NCBI RefSeq assembly: GCF_007556755.1
Contig: NZ_VJOO01000018.1
Location: 1 to 62,192 of the forward strand
DNA: 62,192 bases
Source of the DNA: Tepidimonas fonticaldi
Lineage (GTDB): Bacteria > Pseudomonadota > Gammaproteobacteria > Burkholderiales > Burkholderiaceae_C
Direction: 5' to 3'
The notes under the pieces are model-generated. The model ran no database searches. It was not told the origin of the DNA and saw only the letters and a program-made list of their open reading frames with translations. The position numbers and the translations under genes were made by a program. Positions 1-8,524 of the stretch are shown piece by piece (the stretch's first letter is position 1; each line of letters begins with the position of its first letter).

Positions 1-94
1 GCGCGGGGGCGGGTTGGGCGACGGGTTCTTCCTTCTTGCCGCAGCCGGCGACGAACGCGGCGGCCAGGGCCAGGGCCAACAAGCGCTTCTTCAT
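1..94 (-). CDS. Partial lipoprotein, possibly the solute-binding protein of a polyamine transporter
   Basis: Only the first 31 codons lie in the window. The start at 94 gives a basic N-terminus (MKKR), a hydrophobic core rich in Leu/Ala and a lipobox ending AGC (residues 20-22), followed by charged and Pro/Ala-rich residues. This is a lipoprotein signal peptide (signal peptidase II cleavage before the Cys). It is followed on the same strand by nothing in the window, but the next genes are putrescine catabolism genes read in the same direction toward it. A polyamine ABC transporter binding protein would fit; that is an inference from context only, since no mature domain is visible. Confidence 0.6.
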   Translation of the reverse strand, partial: MKKRLLALALAAAFVAGCGKKEEPVAQPAPA

Positions 95-223
95 GTCCAC
101 ACTCCAGTCGAGAGTTTGAGGGGGTAAACGCAGAACGATTGCCAAGCAACAAACAGGCCGGTGCGGACTTGACCCACCACGACGCCCCTGGATGCTCGCG
201 TGGGATTCTAGGGCACCCCCCGC

Positions 224-1639
224 TCAGGTTTTGCCTTGCCGTCGCAAATCTGCCAGCGTGGCGTCGAGCGCGGTGCGGATGAGGCGGATCATTTCGTCGA
301 TATCGGCGCGGGTCATGACCAGCGGCGGGGCGATGATCATGCGGTCACCGACGGCGCGCATGACGACCCCCGTGTCGAAGCAGTGGCCGCGGCAGGTCAT
401 GCCCACGGCCCACTCCTCGGGAAAGCGCGCCAGCGTCGCCTTGTCCCGCACCAAAATGAGTCCCGCCACCAGGCCGCAGGTCTCGGCCACGCCGACCAGG
501 GGGTGGTCGGTCAGCTCGGCAAAGCGCTGCGCCAGGTAGGGGCCGGTGTCCTCGCGCACGCGCTGGGGCAGCGCCTCGGCGGCCATGAGGTCCAGATTGG
601 CCAGCCCCACCGCGCAGGCCACGGGGTGGCCGCTGTAGGTGTAGCCATGGGTGAACTCGCCGCCGCTGTGCAGCACGCGGGCGATGCGCTCGTTGACCAG
701 CACCCCCCCCAGCGGGATGTAACCGCTGGTCACCGCCTTGGCAAACGTCACCAGATCGGGCCGGGTGCCAAAGCGCTCGTAGGCAAACCAGTGGCCCAAG
801 CGGCCAAAGGCGCAGATCACCTCGTCGGAGATGAGCAGGATGCCGTAGCGGTCGACGATGCGCTGGATTTCGGGCCAGTAGGTCTCGGGCGGGATGATGA
901 CGCCGCCGGCGCCCTGCACCGGCTCGGCGATGAAGGCCGCGACCTTGTCCGGGCCGACCTCCAGGATTTTTTCCTCCAGCCAGCGCGCGGCGCGCACGCC
1001 AAACTCGGCCGGCGTCTCGCCCGGCTCGCGCAGATCCCAGTAGTAGGGCTGCTGGATGTGGACGATGCCGGGGATGGGCAGGTCGCCCTGTTCGTGCATG
1101 CCCCCCATGCCGCCCAGCGACGCCGCGGCGACGGTGGAGCCGTGGTAGGCGTTCCAGCGGCTGATGATGACCTTGCGCTGCGGCTGGCCCATCAGATCCC
1201 AGTAGCGGCGCACCAGGCGCACATTGGTGTCGTTGGCCTCCGAGCCGCTGCTGGTGAAGAAGACGTGCGAAAACCGCCGCCCGTCCACCGGCGGGGCCAG
1301 TTCGGACAGCCGCGCCGCCAGCCGCACCGCCGGCTCGGTGGTGGTCTGGAAAAAGGTGTTGTAGAAGGGCAGCTCCAGCATCTGGCGGTAGGCGGCCTCG
1401 GCCAGCGGGCGCCGGCCGTAGCCCGCGTTGACGCACCACAGGCCGCTCATGCCGTCCAGGATGCGGTGGCCCTCGGAGTCCCAGATGTAGATGCCCTCGG
1501 CGCGGGTGATGACGCGCGCGCCCTTGGCCGCCAGCGCCTGGTGGTCGGTGAAGGGGTGCAAAAAGTGCGCGCTGTCCAGCGCCTGCAGCTCGCGGGTGTG
1601 CGCGCTGGGCTGGGGCAGGCGGTCGGCGGGGGCATTCAT
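224..1639 (-). CDS. spuC: Class III aminotransferase, probably putrescine/polyamine--pyruvate transaminase (SpuC-like)
   Basis: A 471-residue PLP-dependent aminotransferase of fold type I, class III (omega-transaminase). Visible hallmarks are SGSEAND (131-137) for phosphate and substrate binding, the SDE motif with Asp272 that pairs with the PLP pyridine nitrogen, and Lys301 in TFAKAVTSGY as Schiff-base lysine. Length is normal for SpuC-type enzymes. It lies 29 bp downstream of a gamma-glutamylputrescine synthetase gene on the same strand, so it likely transfers an amino group from putrescine or a related polyamine to pyruvate. Beta-alanine--pyruvate transaminase is the main alternative; the polyamine neighbours favour the call. 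Confidence 0.8.
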   Translation of the reverse strand: MNAPADRLPQPSAHTRELQALDSAHFLHPFTDHQALAAKGARVITRAEGIYIWDSEGHRILDGMSGLWCVNAGYGRRPLAEAAYRQMLELPFYNTFFQTTTEPAVRLAARLSELAPPVDGRRFSHVFFTSSGSEANDTNVRLVRRYWDLMGQPQRKVIISRWNAYHGSTVAAASLGGMGGMHEQGDLPIPGIVHIQQPYYWDLREPGETPAEFGVRAARWLEEKILEVGPDKVAAFIAEPVQGAGGVIIPPETYWPEIQRIVDRYGILLISDEVICAFGRLGHWFAYERFGTRPDLVTFAKAVTSGYIPLGGVLVNERIARVLHSGGEFTHGYTYSGHPVACAVGLANLDLMAAEALPQRVREDTGPYLAQRFAELTDHPLVGVAETCGLVAGLILVRDKATLARFPEEWAVGMTCRGHCFDTGVVMRAVGDRMIIAPPLVMTRADIDEMIRLIRTALDATLADLRRQGKT

Positions 1640-1668
1640 GGGTGGACTCCTCGGGATGGTCGGTGCGG

Positions 1669-3039
1669 TCAGACGTGCAGCAGCAGGTGCTCACGCTCCC
1701 AGGGCGAGATCACTTTCATGAACTCCTCGAACTCGAGTTCCTTGATCTCGGTGTAAATCGTGATGAACTCCTCGCCCAGCACATGGTGCAAGTCGGGCTC
1801 GCGGCGCAGCCAGTCCAGCGCCTCGCCCAGGCTGCGCGGCAGCGCATAGGCCGAGAGGTAGGCGTCGCCGCGCATCTCGGGCTTGGGCTTGATCTTGTTG
1901 ACGAGGCCGAGATAGCCGCACGCCAGCGTCATGGCCATGGCGACATAGGGGTTGGCGTCGGCGCCGATGACGCGGTTTTCGACGCGGCGCGCCTGCGGCG
2001 GCGCGATCGGCGAGCGGATGCCGACCGTGCGGTTGTCGTGGCCCCACTCGATGTTGATGGGCGCGGCGGTGTGGCGCGCCAGCCGCCGGTAGCTGTTGAC
2101 GTAGGGCGCCACCAGCGCCATCGCGGCCGGGATGTAGCGCTGCAGCCCGCCGATGTAGTGCCCGAAGGCCTCGGACGGCGAGCCGTCCTCGTTGCTGAAG
2201 ATGTTGCGCCCGGTGGCCTTGTCCACGATGCTTTGGTGGATGTGCATCGCGCTGCCCGGCTCGCCCGCGATGGGCTTGGCCATGAAGGTGGCGTACATGT
2301 CGTGGCGCAGGGCGGCCTCGCGCACGGTGCGCTTGAACAAGAACACCTCGTCCGCCAGCGCCAGCGGGTGGGAGTGGAAGAAGTTGATCTCCATCTGCCC
2401 GGCGCCGACCTCGTGGATCAGGGTGTCGACGTTGAGCTCCATCTTGTCGCAGTAGTCGTAGATCTCCTCGAACAGGGGATCGAACTCGTTGACCGCGTCG
2501 ATGGAGTAGGCCTGGCGCGAGGTTTCGGCGCGTCCGCTGCGGCCGATGGGCGGGTGCAGCAGGGTGTTGGGGTCGGTGTTGCGCGCGGTGAGGTAGAACT
2601 CCAGCTCGGGCGCGACGACCGGCTCCAGGCCCATCGCCTCGTACAGGCCGCAGACGTGGCGCAGCACGCTGCGCGGCGCGTAGGGGATGAGCTTGCCGCT
2701 GTGGTCGAAACAGTCGTGGATGACCTGCGCGGTCGGGTCGCTGGCCCACGGGACGATGCGCGCCGTGGTCGGGTCCGGGCGCAGCTGCATGTCGCGGTCG
2801 GTGGGCTCGATGACGTCGTAGTACGGCCCGCTCTTGGGCTGCTCGCCGGTCACGCTCATGGCCACGATGGCCTGAGGCAGGCGCATGCCGCGGTCTTCGG
2901 TGAATTTCTCGCGCGGCAGGATCTTGCCGCGCGCCACGCCGGTCAGGTCGGGGACCAGGCACTCGACTTCGGTGACGCGCCGCTCGTTGAGCCACTGCTC
3001 GAGATCGTTGAAGGATTTGAGGTCTTTGGAACTGCTCAT
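1669..3039 (-). CDS. puuA: Glutamine synthetase family, gamma-glutamylputrescine synthetase
   Basis: A 456-residue protein of the glutamine synthetase superfamily. The ATP and metal binding region around residues 200-260 (ELEFYLTARN, then GAGQMEINFFHS and MHIHQS) and the catalytic Arg segment NRTVGIRSP near residue 335 are present. The family includes PuuA/SpuI enzymes that ligate glutamate to putrescine with ATP, the first step of the gamma-glutamylated putrescine pathway. Classical GlnA carries a conserved adenylylation Tyr region near its C-terminus that is not evident here. It is the upstream gene of the spuC pair, and puuD and puuB homologues lie within 4 kb, which supports PuuA rather than nitrogen-assimilating GlnA. 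Confidence 0.85.
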   Translation of the reverse strand: MSSSKDLKSFNDLEQWLNERRVTEVECLVPDLTGVARGKILPREKFTEDRGMRLPQAIVAMSVTGEQPKSGPYYDVIEPTDRDMQLRPDPTTARIVPWASDPTAQVIHDCFDHSGKLIPYAPRSVLRHVCGLYEAMGLEPVVAPELEFYLTARNTDPNTLLHPPIGRSGRAETSRQAYSIDAVNEFDPLFEEIYDYCDKMELNVDTLIHEVGAGQMEINFFHSHPLALADEVFLFKRTVREAALRHDMYATFMAKPIAGEPGSAMHIHQSIVDKATGRNIFSNEDGSPSEAFGHYIGGLQRYIPAAMALVAPYVNSYRRLARHTAAPINIEWGHDNRTVGIRSPIAPPQARRVENRVIGADANPYVAMAMTLACGYLGLVNKIKPKPEMRGDAYLSAYALPRSLGEALDWLRREPDLHHVLGEEFITIYTEIKELEFEEFMKVISPWEREHLLLHV

Positions 3040-3161
3040 GGGTTGCTCCGTTGCCCGGGGGGTGGCGCCAGGGCCGGCAGGGCCTGCGGCGCCCGCGGGG
3101 GTTGCCCGGTCATTCTGGCCTCAAGCATGGCCGAAAACCAGAACCGGGCCCAGGGAACAGC

Positions 3162-3977
3162 CTAAGGGAGTTCGGGCGCGGCGGCAAAGGCGCGCGCATC
3201 GGCCTCGCGGCGCGCGCGGCGCTGGCGCAGCGCCTCGCCAAAGGCGCGGAAGATGGCGCTGGACAGCGGGTCGTCCCAGCAGCGCCACTCGGGGTGCCAC
3301 TGGACAGCCAGCGCAAAGGCGTGCGCATGGTCGAATTCGACGGCTTCGATCAGCCCGTCGGGCGCATGCGCCACGGCCCGCAGGCCCGGCGCCAAACGGC
3401 GGATGCCCTGCCCGTGCAACGAATTGACGCGCACCGTGGGCGCGCCACCCGCCAACCGGTACAGCAGGCTGTCGGGCTGCAGCGTCACCTCGTGGCGCGG
3501 GCCGTACTGTTCGTCGAGCGGGGCGGCTTTGGGCTCGCGGTGATCCAAATGCCCGGGCAGGGCGTGGACCGCTTGGTGCAGGCTGCCGCCGAGGGCGACG
3601 TTGATCTCCTGAAAGCCGCGGCAGATGCCCAGCAGCGGGATGCCCCCGGACAGCGCATGGCGCACCACGGCCAGAGTGACCTCATCGCGCGCCTCGTCCA
3701 GCGGCAGCGACGGGTCGGCCACCGGCTCGCCAAAGTGACGCGGGTGCACGTTGGAGGGCGAGCCGGTCAGCACGACACCATCGACCAGCGCCAGCAGCCG
3801 CGCGACCTCGCTGGCGTCGGCCAGCGGAAACATCACCGGCTGGGCCTGCGCGCCCACCTTGACCGCGCGGGCGTATTTGTCGCCCAGCAGCAAAAACGGC
3901 ATGGCGTGGTCGTGGTCGCCGAGCAGGCGGTGGTCCGCCGGCATCCAGACGAGGGGGGTGGACGGGAAGGCAAGCAT
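3162..3977 (-). CDS. puuD: Gamma-glutamyl-gamma-aminobutyrate hydrolase (class I glutamine amidotransferase-like)
   Basis: About 271 residues of peptidase C26 type. The nucleophile Cys sits in LLGICRGFQEINV with the typical nucleophile elbow, and the catalytic His lies in LAVQWHPEW near the C-terminus followed by the acidic partner. The enzyme releases GABA from gamma-glutamyl-GABA in the Puu pathway. The start at 3977 is chosen because the mature-looking sequence (MLAFPSTPLVWMPADHR) begins there; another ATG 12 bp upstream (3989) is possible. The longer open frame up to 4292 is antisense to the next gene and is not coding. It is divergent from the MocR regulator with about 106 bp between starts. 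Confidence 0.85.
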   Translation of the reverse strand: MLAFPSTPLVWMPADHRLLGDHDHAMPFLLLGDKYARAVKVGAQAQPVMFPLADASEVARLLALVDGVVLTGSPSNVHPRHFGEPVADPSLPLDEARDEVTLAVVRHALSGGIPLLGICRGFQEINVALGGSLHQAVHALPGHLDHREPKAAPLDEQYGPRHEVTLQPDSLLYRLAGGAPTVRVNSLHGQGIRRLAPGLRAVAHAPDGLIEAVEFDHAHAFALAVQWHPEWRCWDDPLSSAIFRAFGEALRQRRARREADARAFAAAPELP

Positions 3978-4010
3978 GTTCAGAACCATTCTGGCGGCCG
4001 ATTGGGTGCA

Positions 4011-4052
4011 CAATTGGTGCCATTTGACCCCACGGCATGGGGCCAATTGACC
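4011..4052. promoter_or_regulatory. Divergent operator region with paired TTGACC half-sites
   Basis: Between puuD and the MocR gene there are two direct TTGACC hexamers (4024-4029 and 4047-4052) 23 bp apart. A CAATTGG/CCAATTG inverted pair overlaps them. MocR/GabR-type regulators are known to bind direct repeats in the promoter that they share with their target, so this is the obvious candidate operator. No binding data are available; the assignment is from position and repeat structure. Confidence 0.45.
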
Positions 4053-4083
4053 GGGCGCAACGCCGGTGCCAGGACGTTTTCGT

Positions 4084-5583
4084 ATGACCCAATCCTCCGC
4101 CCTGCTGGCCGATTTTTTGCTGACCGAAATGGCCCGCCCCGACGGCCCGGCCGGCCCCGGGGGCGGACTGCCGCTGAACCGGCGGCTGTACGAGGCGCTG
4201 CGCCGCGCCATGCTGGACGGGCGGCTGTCCGCGGGCGACCGTCTGCCCTCCAGCCGCGAGCTGGCGCAGGATCTGCGGCTGTCGCGCAACACCGTGGTGG
4301 CGGCGCTGGAGCAACTGGGGGCCGAGGGCTATCTGATCAGCCGGGTGGGCAGCGGCACCTATGTGCACGACCAACTGCCGCAGACTGTCCCGGTCGCCCG
4401 GCGCGGGGGGGCGGGTGCCACCACGCGGCTGCCGGGCCTGTCGGCGCGCGGACGGGTGCTGGCCGAGCACTACGGCGCGCGGGAGCTGGAGATCCAGCCC
4501 TTCACCCCGGGGACGGCGGATTTCAGCGCCTTTCCGGTGGCGCTGTGGCAGCGGCTGCAAAACCGGCACTGGCGCAGCGCGCGGCCCGAGATGCTGGACT
4601 ACACCACCTCGGGCGGATACGGGCCGCTGCGGCGTGCGGTGGCGGACTATCTGCGCGTCTCGCGCAGCGTGCGGCTGGACCCGGAGCAGGTGCTCATCAC
4701 CACCGGCACGCAGCAGTCGCTGGAGCTGTGCGCGCGGCTGCTGGCCGATGCGGGCGACACCGTGTGGATCGAGGACCCGGCCTACTGGGGCGCGATCAAG
4801 GCCTTCACCGCCTGCGGGCTGCGGCTGCAGCCCATCCCGGTGGACGCCGAGGGGCTGGCGCCCCCGGCGACGGCCGACGCCACGCCCCGGCTGATCTATG
4901 TCACCCCGTCGCACCAGTACCCGACGGGCGCGGTGATGTCGCTGGTGCGCCGGCGTGCGCTGCTGGCGCAGGCCGCGCGCGCCGATGCCTGGGTGCTGGA
5001 GGACGACTACGACAGCGAGTTTCGCTTCGACGGCGCGCCGATCGCGTCGCTCGCCGGACTGGACGACGACGGCCGGGTCTGTTACCTGGGCACGTTTTCC
5101 AAGGTGCTGTACCCGGGGCTGAAGCTGGGCTATCTGGTGGCCCCGCGCGGCCTGGTGGAGGCGTTTCGCCAGGCGCACTACGACCTGCACCGCCCCGGCC
5201 AACTGCCGCTGCAGGCAGCGCTGGCGGAGTTCATCGAAATGGGCCACTTCGCCGCCGCGCTGCGGCGCACGCGCCAGACCTACGCCGGCCGGCGCGCGCA
5301 GTTGCTGCACGCGCTGGCCCCGCTGCTGGATGCCGAGGGCGTGCACATCACCGGCGCGGCCCAGGGGCTGCACCTGTGCCTGCGGCTGCCGCTGACGGTG
5401 GACGACCGCGCCGTGGCGGACACCCTGGCGGCCGAGGGCATTTCGGTGCGGCCGCTGTCGGCCTATTGCCTGCAGCGGCGCGACCTGCGCGGGCTGCTGA
5501 TCGGCTATGGCTACGCCCAGCCGGCGCAAATCGAGCCGAGCGCGCGCCGCATCGTGGCGGCGGTGCAGCGCGCGCTGCGCTGA
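4084..5583 (+). CDS. MocR/GabR-type transcriptional regulator (GntR wHTH fused to an aminotransferase fold)
   Basis: About 499 residues. Residues roughly 30-100 form a GntR-type winged helix (LYEALRRAMLDGRL, then LPSSRELAQDLRLSRNTV), followed by a linker and a fold type I aminotransferase domain. The PLP-binding lysine is in GTFSKVLYPGLKLGY and the Asp partner in VLEDDYDSEF. Such proteins sense PLP adducts with amines or GABA and do not usually catalyse transamination. The ATG at 4084 is preceded by AGGA; an upstream in-frame GTG at 4066 is less likely. It probably controls the putrescine/GABA genes around it, as GabR and PuuR-like MocR proteins do. Confidence 0.88.
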   Translation: MTQSSALLADFLLTEMARPDGPAGPGGGLPLNRRLYEALRRAMLDGRLSAGDRLPSSRELAQDLRLSRNTVVAALEQLGAEGYLISRVGSGTYVHDQLPQTVPVARRGGAGATTRLPGLSARGRVLAEHYGARELEIQPFTPGTADFSAFPVALWQRLQNRHWRSARPEMLDYTTSGGYGPLRRAVADYLRVSRSVRLDPEQVLITTGTQQSLELCARLLADAGDTVWIEDPAYWGAIKAFTACGLRLQPIPVDAEGLAPPATADATPRLIYVTPSHQYPTGAVMSLVRRRALLAQAARADAWVLEDDYDSEFRFDGAPIASLAGLDDDGRVCYLGTFSKVLYPGLKLGYLVAPRGLVEAFRQAHYDLHRPGQLPLQAALAEFIEMGHFAAALRRTRQTYAGRRAQLLHALAPLLDAEGVHITGAAQGLHLCLRLPLTVDDRAVADTLAAEGISVRPLSAYCLQRRDLRGLLIGYGYAQPAQIEPSARRIVAAVQRALR

Positions 5584-5607
5584 GCGCCCCGCGGACCGGG
5601 CGGGCGC

Positions 5608-6930
5608 TCAGTGCCCCAGCGCATCGCGCCAGCGGTGCCACGCCATGCCGAGCGCCAGCACCGGGGTGCGCAACCACGGCCCGCCCGGAAAGACGTGGTG
5701 GCGCAGCCGCGCGAACAGATCGAAGCGCTCGGACTGCACCGTGATCGCCTCGGCCACCAGGCGCCCGGCCAGGCCGGTCAGCGCCACGCCGTGCCCGCTG
5801 AAGCCCTGCAGGTAGTACATGCGCTGCCCCACGCGGCCGAAGTCGGGGGCGCGGTTCATGGTGATGTCCACGAACCCCCCCCACAGATGGGCCGTGGGCG
5901 TGCCCGCCAGTTGCGGAAACACCGCCAGCAGGCGCTGCTGCATCGTCTCGCGCAGACGCGGCGGCGTCATGGTGGTGTAGCTGACGCGTCCCCCAAACAG
6001 CAACCGGTCGTCGGCACTGAGGCGAAAGTAATCCAACACCACGTTGTTGTCGCAGACGGCCGCGCGGCCCGGGATCAGGGACGCGGCCAGCGCGCGCGGC
6101 AGCGGCTCGGTCGCCAGGATGTAGGTGCCCACCGGCATGATGCGCGGGTGGATGTCGGCCAGCACCCCGGGGCCGTGTTCGGCCAGGGTGCAGTTGCCGG
6201 CGACGACGGCAAACTCCGCCTCCACCACGCCCGCATCGGTGTGGGCCGCCACGCCGTCGGCGTGGCGCTGCAGCCGGCGCACGGGGCTGTGTTCGTGCAG
6301 CACGGCCCCGGCCGACTGGGCCGCGCGCGCCAGCCCCAGCGCGTATTTGAGCGGGTGCAGATGGCCGGAAACGGTCTCGTACGCCGCAGCGACGTAGCGC
6401 GGGCTGTCGATGTGGCGGCGCACCTCGGCCCCTTCGGCCCAGGTCGTGGCCAGTCCGTAGTCGCGCGCCAGCGCCTCCATCTCGGCGCGCAGCGCGCGGG
6501 CCTTGCGCGGGCGATCGGCGACGTACAGGTAGCCGTGCTCGCGGTCGCAATCGATGCCGTGGCGCGCGATGCGCTCGTCGATCAAACGCACCGCTTCCAG
6601 CGACCCCTCCCAGGCGGCGCGGGCGGCGGCCCGCCCGAGCTGGCTCTCGAACACGCCCATGCCGCAGGCATAGCCGACGATGGCCTGGCCGCCGTTGCGC
6701 CCGCTGGCACCGGCGCCGATGCGATCGGCCTCCAGCAGGACCACGCGGCGCCCGCGCTCGGCCAGTTCCAGCGCCGCGCTCAGGCCCGCAAAGCCCCCGC
6801 CCACCACCACCACGTCGGCGCGCTGGCGGCCGGCCAGCGCGGGCTGTGCCGGTGGCCGCACCACGCTGGCTTCGTAGTAGCTGTCGGTGTTGAGCTGGGT
6901 GTCGGAACGCAGCAGGGAGGGGCGCAGCAT
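5608..6930 (-). CDS. puuB: FAD-dependent oxidoreductase, gamma-glutamylputrescine oxidase
   Basis: A 440-residue protein of the DAO (D-amino acid oxidase-like) family. The N-terminal Rossmann FAD motif is clear (ADVVVVGGGFAGLSAALEL, about residues 37-55), followed by the second glycine-rich segment RIGAGASGRNGGQ. The N-terminal tail with a YYEASV motif is typical of PuuB/OrdL proteins. PuuB oxidises gamma-glutamylputrescine to the aldehyde with H2O2 release. It completes a Puu-like pathway with puuA and puuD in this locus. It is convergent with the MocR gene with 24 bp between stops. Confidence 0.85.
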   Translation of the reverse strand: MLRPSLLRSDTQLNTDSYYEASVVRPPAQPALAGRQRADVVVVGGGFAGLSAALELAERGRRVVLLEADRIGAGASGRNGGQAIVGYACGMGVFESQLGRAAARAAWEGSLEAVRLIDERIARHGIDCDREHGYLYVADRPRKARALRAEMEALARDYGLATTWAEGAEVRRHIDSPRYVAAAYETVSGHLHPLKYALGLARAAQSAGAVLHEHSPVRRLQRHADGVAAHTDAGVVEAEFAVVAGNCTLAEHGPGVLADIHPRIMPVGTYILATEPLPRALAASLIPGRAAVCDNNVVLDYFRLSADDRLLFGGRVSYTTMTPPRLRETMQQRLLAVFPQLAGTPTAHLWGGFVDITMNRAPDFGRVGQRMYYLQGFSGHGVALTGLAGRLVAEAITVQSERFDLFARLRHHVFPGGPWLRTPVLALGMAWHRWRDALGH

Positions 6931-7081
6931 GGGGCGGAGGAGTCATCGGCCCGACAGGGGCCCGGCGGGCAGGGACGATACCGCGCCCGCCCCGCGGGCC
7001 AGGGTGCCAATCGGCCCGGGCGGCAAGGCGCCAACGCCCCGGCCGTCACCGCGCGAGCGCCTCGCGGCGGCCGGCGTCTGC

Positions 7082-7990
7082 CTACGTCCGCAGCAGCGTC
7101 GCCGTCTCGTGCGTCAGCTCGTCCAAAAAGGCCCGCGTGCGCGCCGGCAGGTGGCGGCGGCTGGGCAGCGCGGCGTAGAGGGACCAGTGGTCCGTGACCC
7201 AGCCGTCGAGCACGCGCACCAGCTCGCCGCTGGCCAGCCGGTGCGCGACCAGATCCAGCGAGACCGCCAGAATGCCGCCGCCCTCCAGCGCCATGCGCAG
7301 CAGCGCCTCGACATGGTTGCTGCAGGCGACGGGCTCCACCGCCACCCGGCTGACGGCGTCCGGCTGGTCGGCGCGCCACAGGGTCCACGCGTGGGCGTGC
7401 TGCCCCGGGGGGCGGTAGCGCAGACAGTGGTGGTGCATCAGATCCTCGGGCCGGGTCGGCCGCCCGACGCGCTGCAGATAGGCCGGCGCGGCGACCAGCG
7501 CGCTCACCCCGCTGGCGATGCGGCGCGCGATCAGGCCCGTATCCACCGTGCCTTCCACGGTAAACAGCGCCACGTCGTGCTCTTCCACCGAGGGGACGGC
7601 GTAGCTCTCGACATCCACCTCGACGCGCAGGGCGGCGTGCCGCGCCGTCAGCCGCGGCACGACCGGGGCCACCAGCACGCTGGCCAGCACCGGCGTGGCC
7701 AGCACCCGCAGCACACCGGCCACCGTCTGGCTGCGCTGGCTCACCAGAGCGTCGGCCTCGTCCAAATCGGCCAGGATGCGCCGCACCCGCTCCAGATAGG
7801 CGGCGCCCTCGTCGGTCAAGGCCACGCGGCGCGTCGTGCGCTGCAGCAGGCGCACGCCCAGTTGCGCTTCGAGGTCGGCGACCATGCGCGTCACGCTGGC
7901 GGCCGACAGATCGAGGGCGCGCGCGGCGGCGGCAAAGCCACCGGCATCGGCCACCGCCTGGAAGACGCGAAGGGATTGAAGCCGGTCCAT
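7082..7990 (-). CDS. LysR-family transcriptional regulator
   Basis: 302 residues from the ATG at 7990, where a standard LysR N-terminus begins (MDRLQSLRVFQAVADAGGF). The winged HTH covers residues 1-60 (AAARALDLSAASVTRMVADLE), followed by the effector-binding domain with the typical CLRYRPPG segment. The longer frame to 8113 adds 41 residues unrelated to LysR proteins and is rejected. A palindrome lies 31 bp upstream of the start. The regulated gene is not evident; the divergent DUF4148 gene or an unlinked target are both possible. Confidence 0.88.
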   Translation of the reverse strand: MDRLQSLRVFQAVADAGGFAAAARALDLSAASVTRMVADLEAQLGVRLLQRTTRRVALTDEGAAYLERVRRILADLDEADALVSQRSQTVAGVLRVLATPVLASVLVAPVVPRLTARHAALRVEVDVESYAVPSVEEHDVALFTVEGTVDTGLIARRIASGVSALVAAPAYLQRVGRPTRPEDLMHHHCLRYRPPGQHAHAWTLWRADQPDAVSRVAVEPVACSNHVEALLRMALEGGGILAVSLDLVAHRLASGELVRVLDGWVTDHWSLYAALPSRRHLPARTRAFLDELTHETATLLRT

Positions 7991-8020
7991 GGGTAGATTG
8001 TCGATGTTTATTTCTAAATC

Positions 8021-8032
8021 TGCAATATTGCA
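8021..8032. promoter_or_regulatory. 12-bp palindrome in the LysR/DUF4148 divergent promoter
   Basis: The perfect palindrome TGCAATATTGCA sits in an AT-rich patch between the divergent LysR gene and the DUF4148 gene. LysR proteins bind dyads with a T-N11-A core, usually close to their own start, so this is a plausible autoregulatory site. Confidence 0.4.
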
Positions 8033-8143
8033 TTGTTGGCAAAGAGGTTTATCGACAAATCTTTCGTTAGTACAGTTCATTCCACGGGCTGCATCAACGG
8101 CCCTCTCCAGCAATCTCTCTCTGTCCAGACGAAAGGAAACGCC

Positions 8144-8446
8144 ATGAACCGCTTCTCTCTGCGCACCCTGATCGCCACCTCGCTGCTGGCCGCGACCGCC
8201 GCCGCATCGGCCGCGAGCTTCCCCGTCGCATCGGGCGAGTTCTCCGCCGCCGACGTGGCCGCCTCGAACACGGCCCAGCCGGTGCGCGCCGCCCGCGCCA
8301 CGACCACCGAAGGCCGCACCCGCGCCGAAGTGCGAGCCGAGTTGGAAGCCGCGCGCTGCCGCGGTGAGCTGCCGTTCGACGGCGAGACGGGCCGCACCTA
8401 CCGCGACGTCTTCCCCGACCGCTATCCGCTGCCGGGCTGCCGTTGA
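8144..8446 (+). CDS. Small secreted DUF4148 protein
   Basis: 100 residues starting at an ATG preceded by an AAAGGAA ribosome site. It has an N-terminal signal peptide (about residues 1-25, with Ala-rich cleavage region SAASAASF) and the DUF4148 signature TRAEVRAELEAARCRGELP. Members are small periplasmic proteins of Burkholderiales with no established function. Two Cys residues (in AARCRGEL and at PGCR) could form a disulfide. The stop lies 12 bp upstream of the pho box of the next gene. Confidence 0.75.
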   Translation: MNRFSLRTLIATSLLAATAAASAASFPVASGEFSAADVAASNTAQPVRAARATTTEGRTRAEVRAELEAARCRGELPFDGETGRTYRDVFPDRYPLPGCR

Positions 8447-8458
8447 CGCCGCGGCACA

Positions 8459-8476
8459 CTGTCATCGGTCTGTCAC
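8459..8476 (+). promoter_or_regulatory. Pho box upstream of phoX
   Basis: CTGTCAT, a 4-nt spacer and CTGTCAC form the two heptamer direct repeats of a PhoB site at the standard 11-bp periodicity. The site ends 48 bp before the phoX start codon, where a PhoB-dependent promoter is expected. This supports phosphate-starvation control of phoX. Confidence 0.7.
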
Positions 8477-8524
8477 GCCCTCGGTCGAAGATGGCGGCCT
8501 CTTCACGCAAGACGACGACGCACC

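Noticed and set aside
3051-5744. Plus-strand frame of 897 codons spanning puuD and the MocR gene
   Set aside because: It crosses two real genes in wrong frames and has no starts or motifs of its own.
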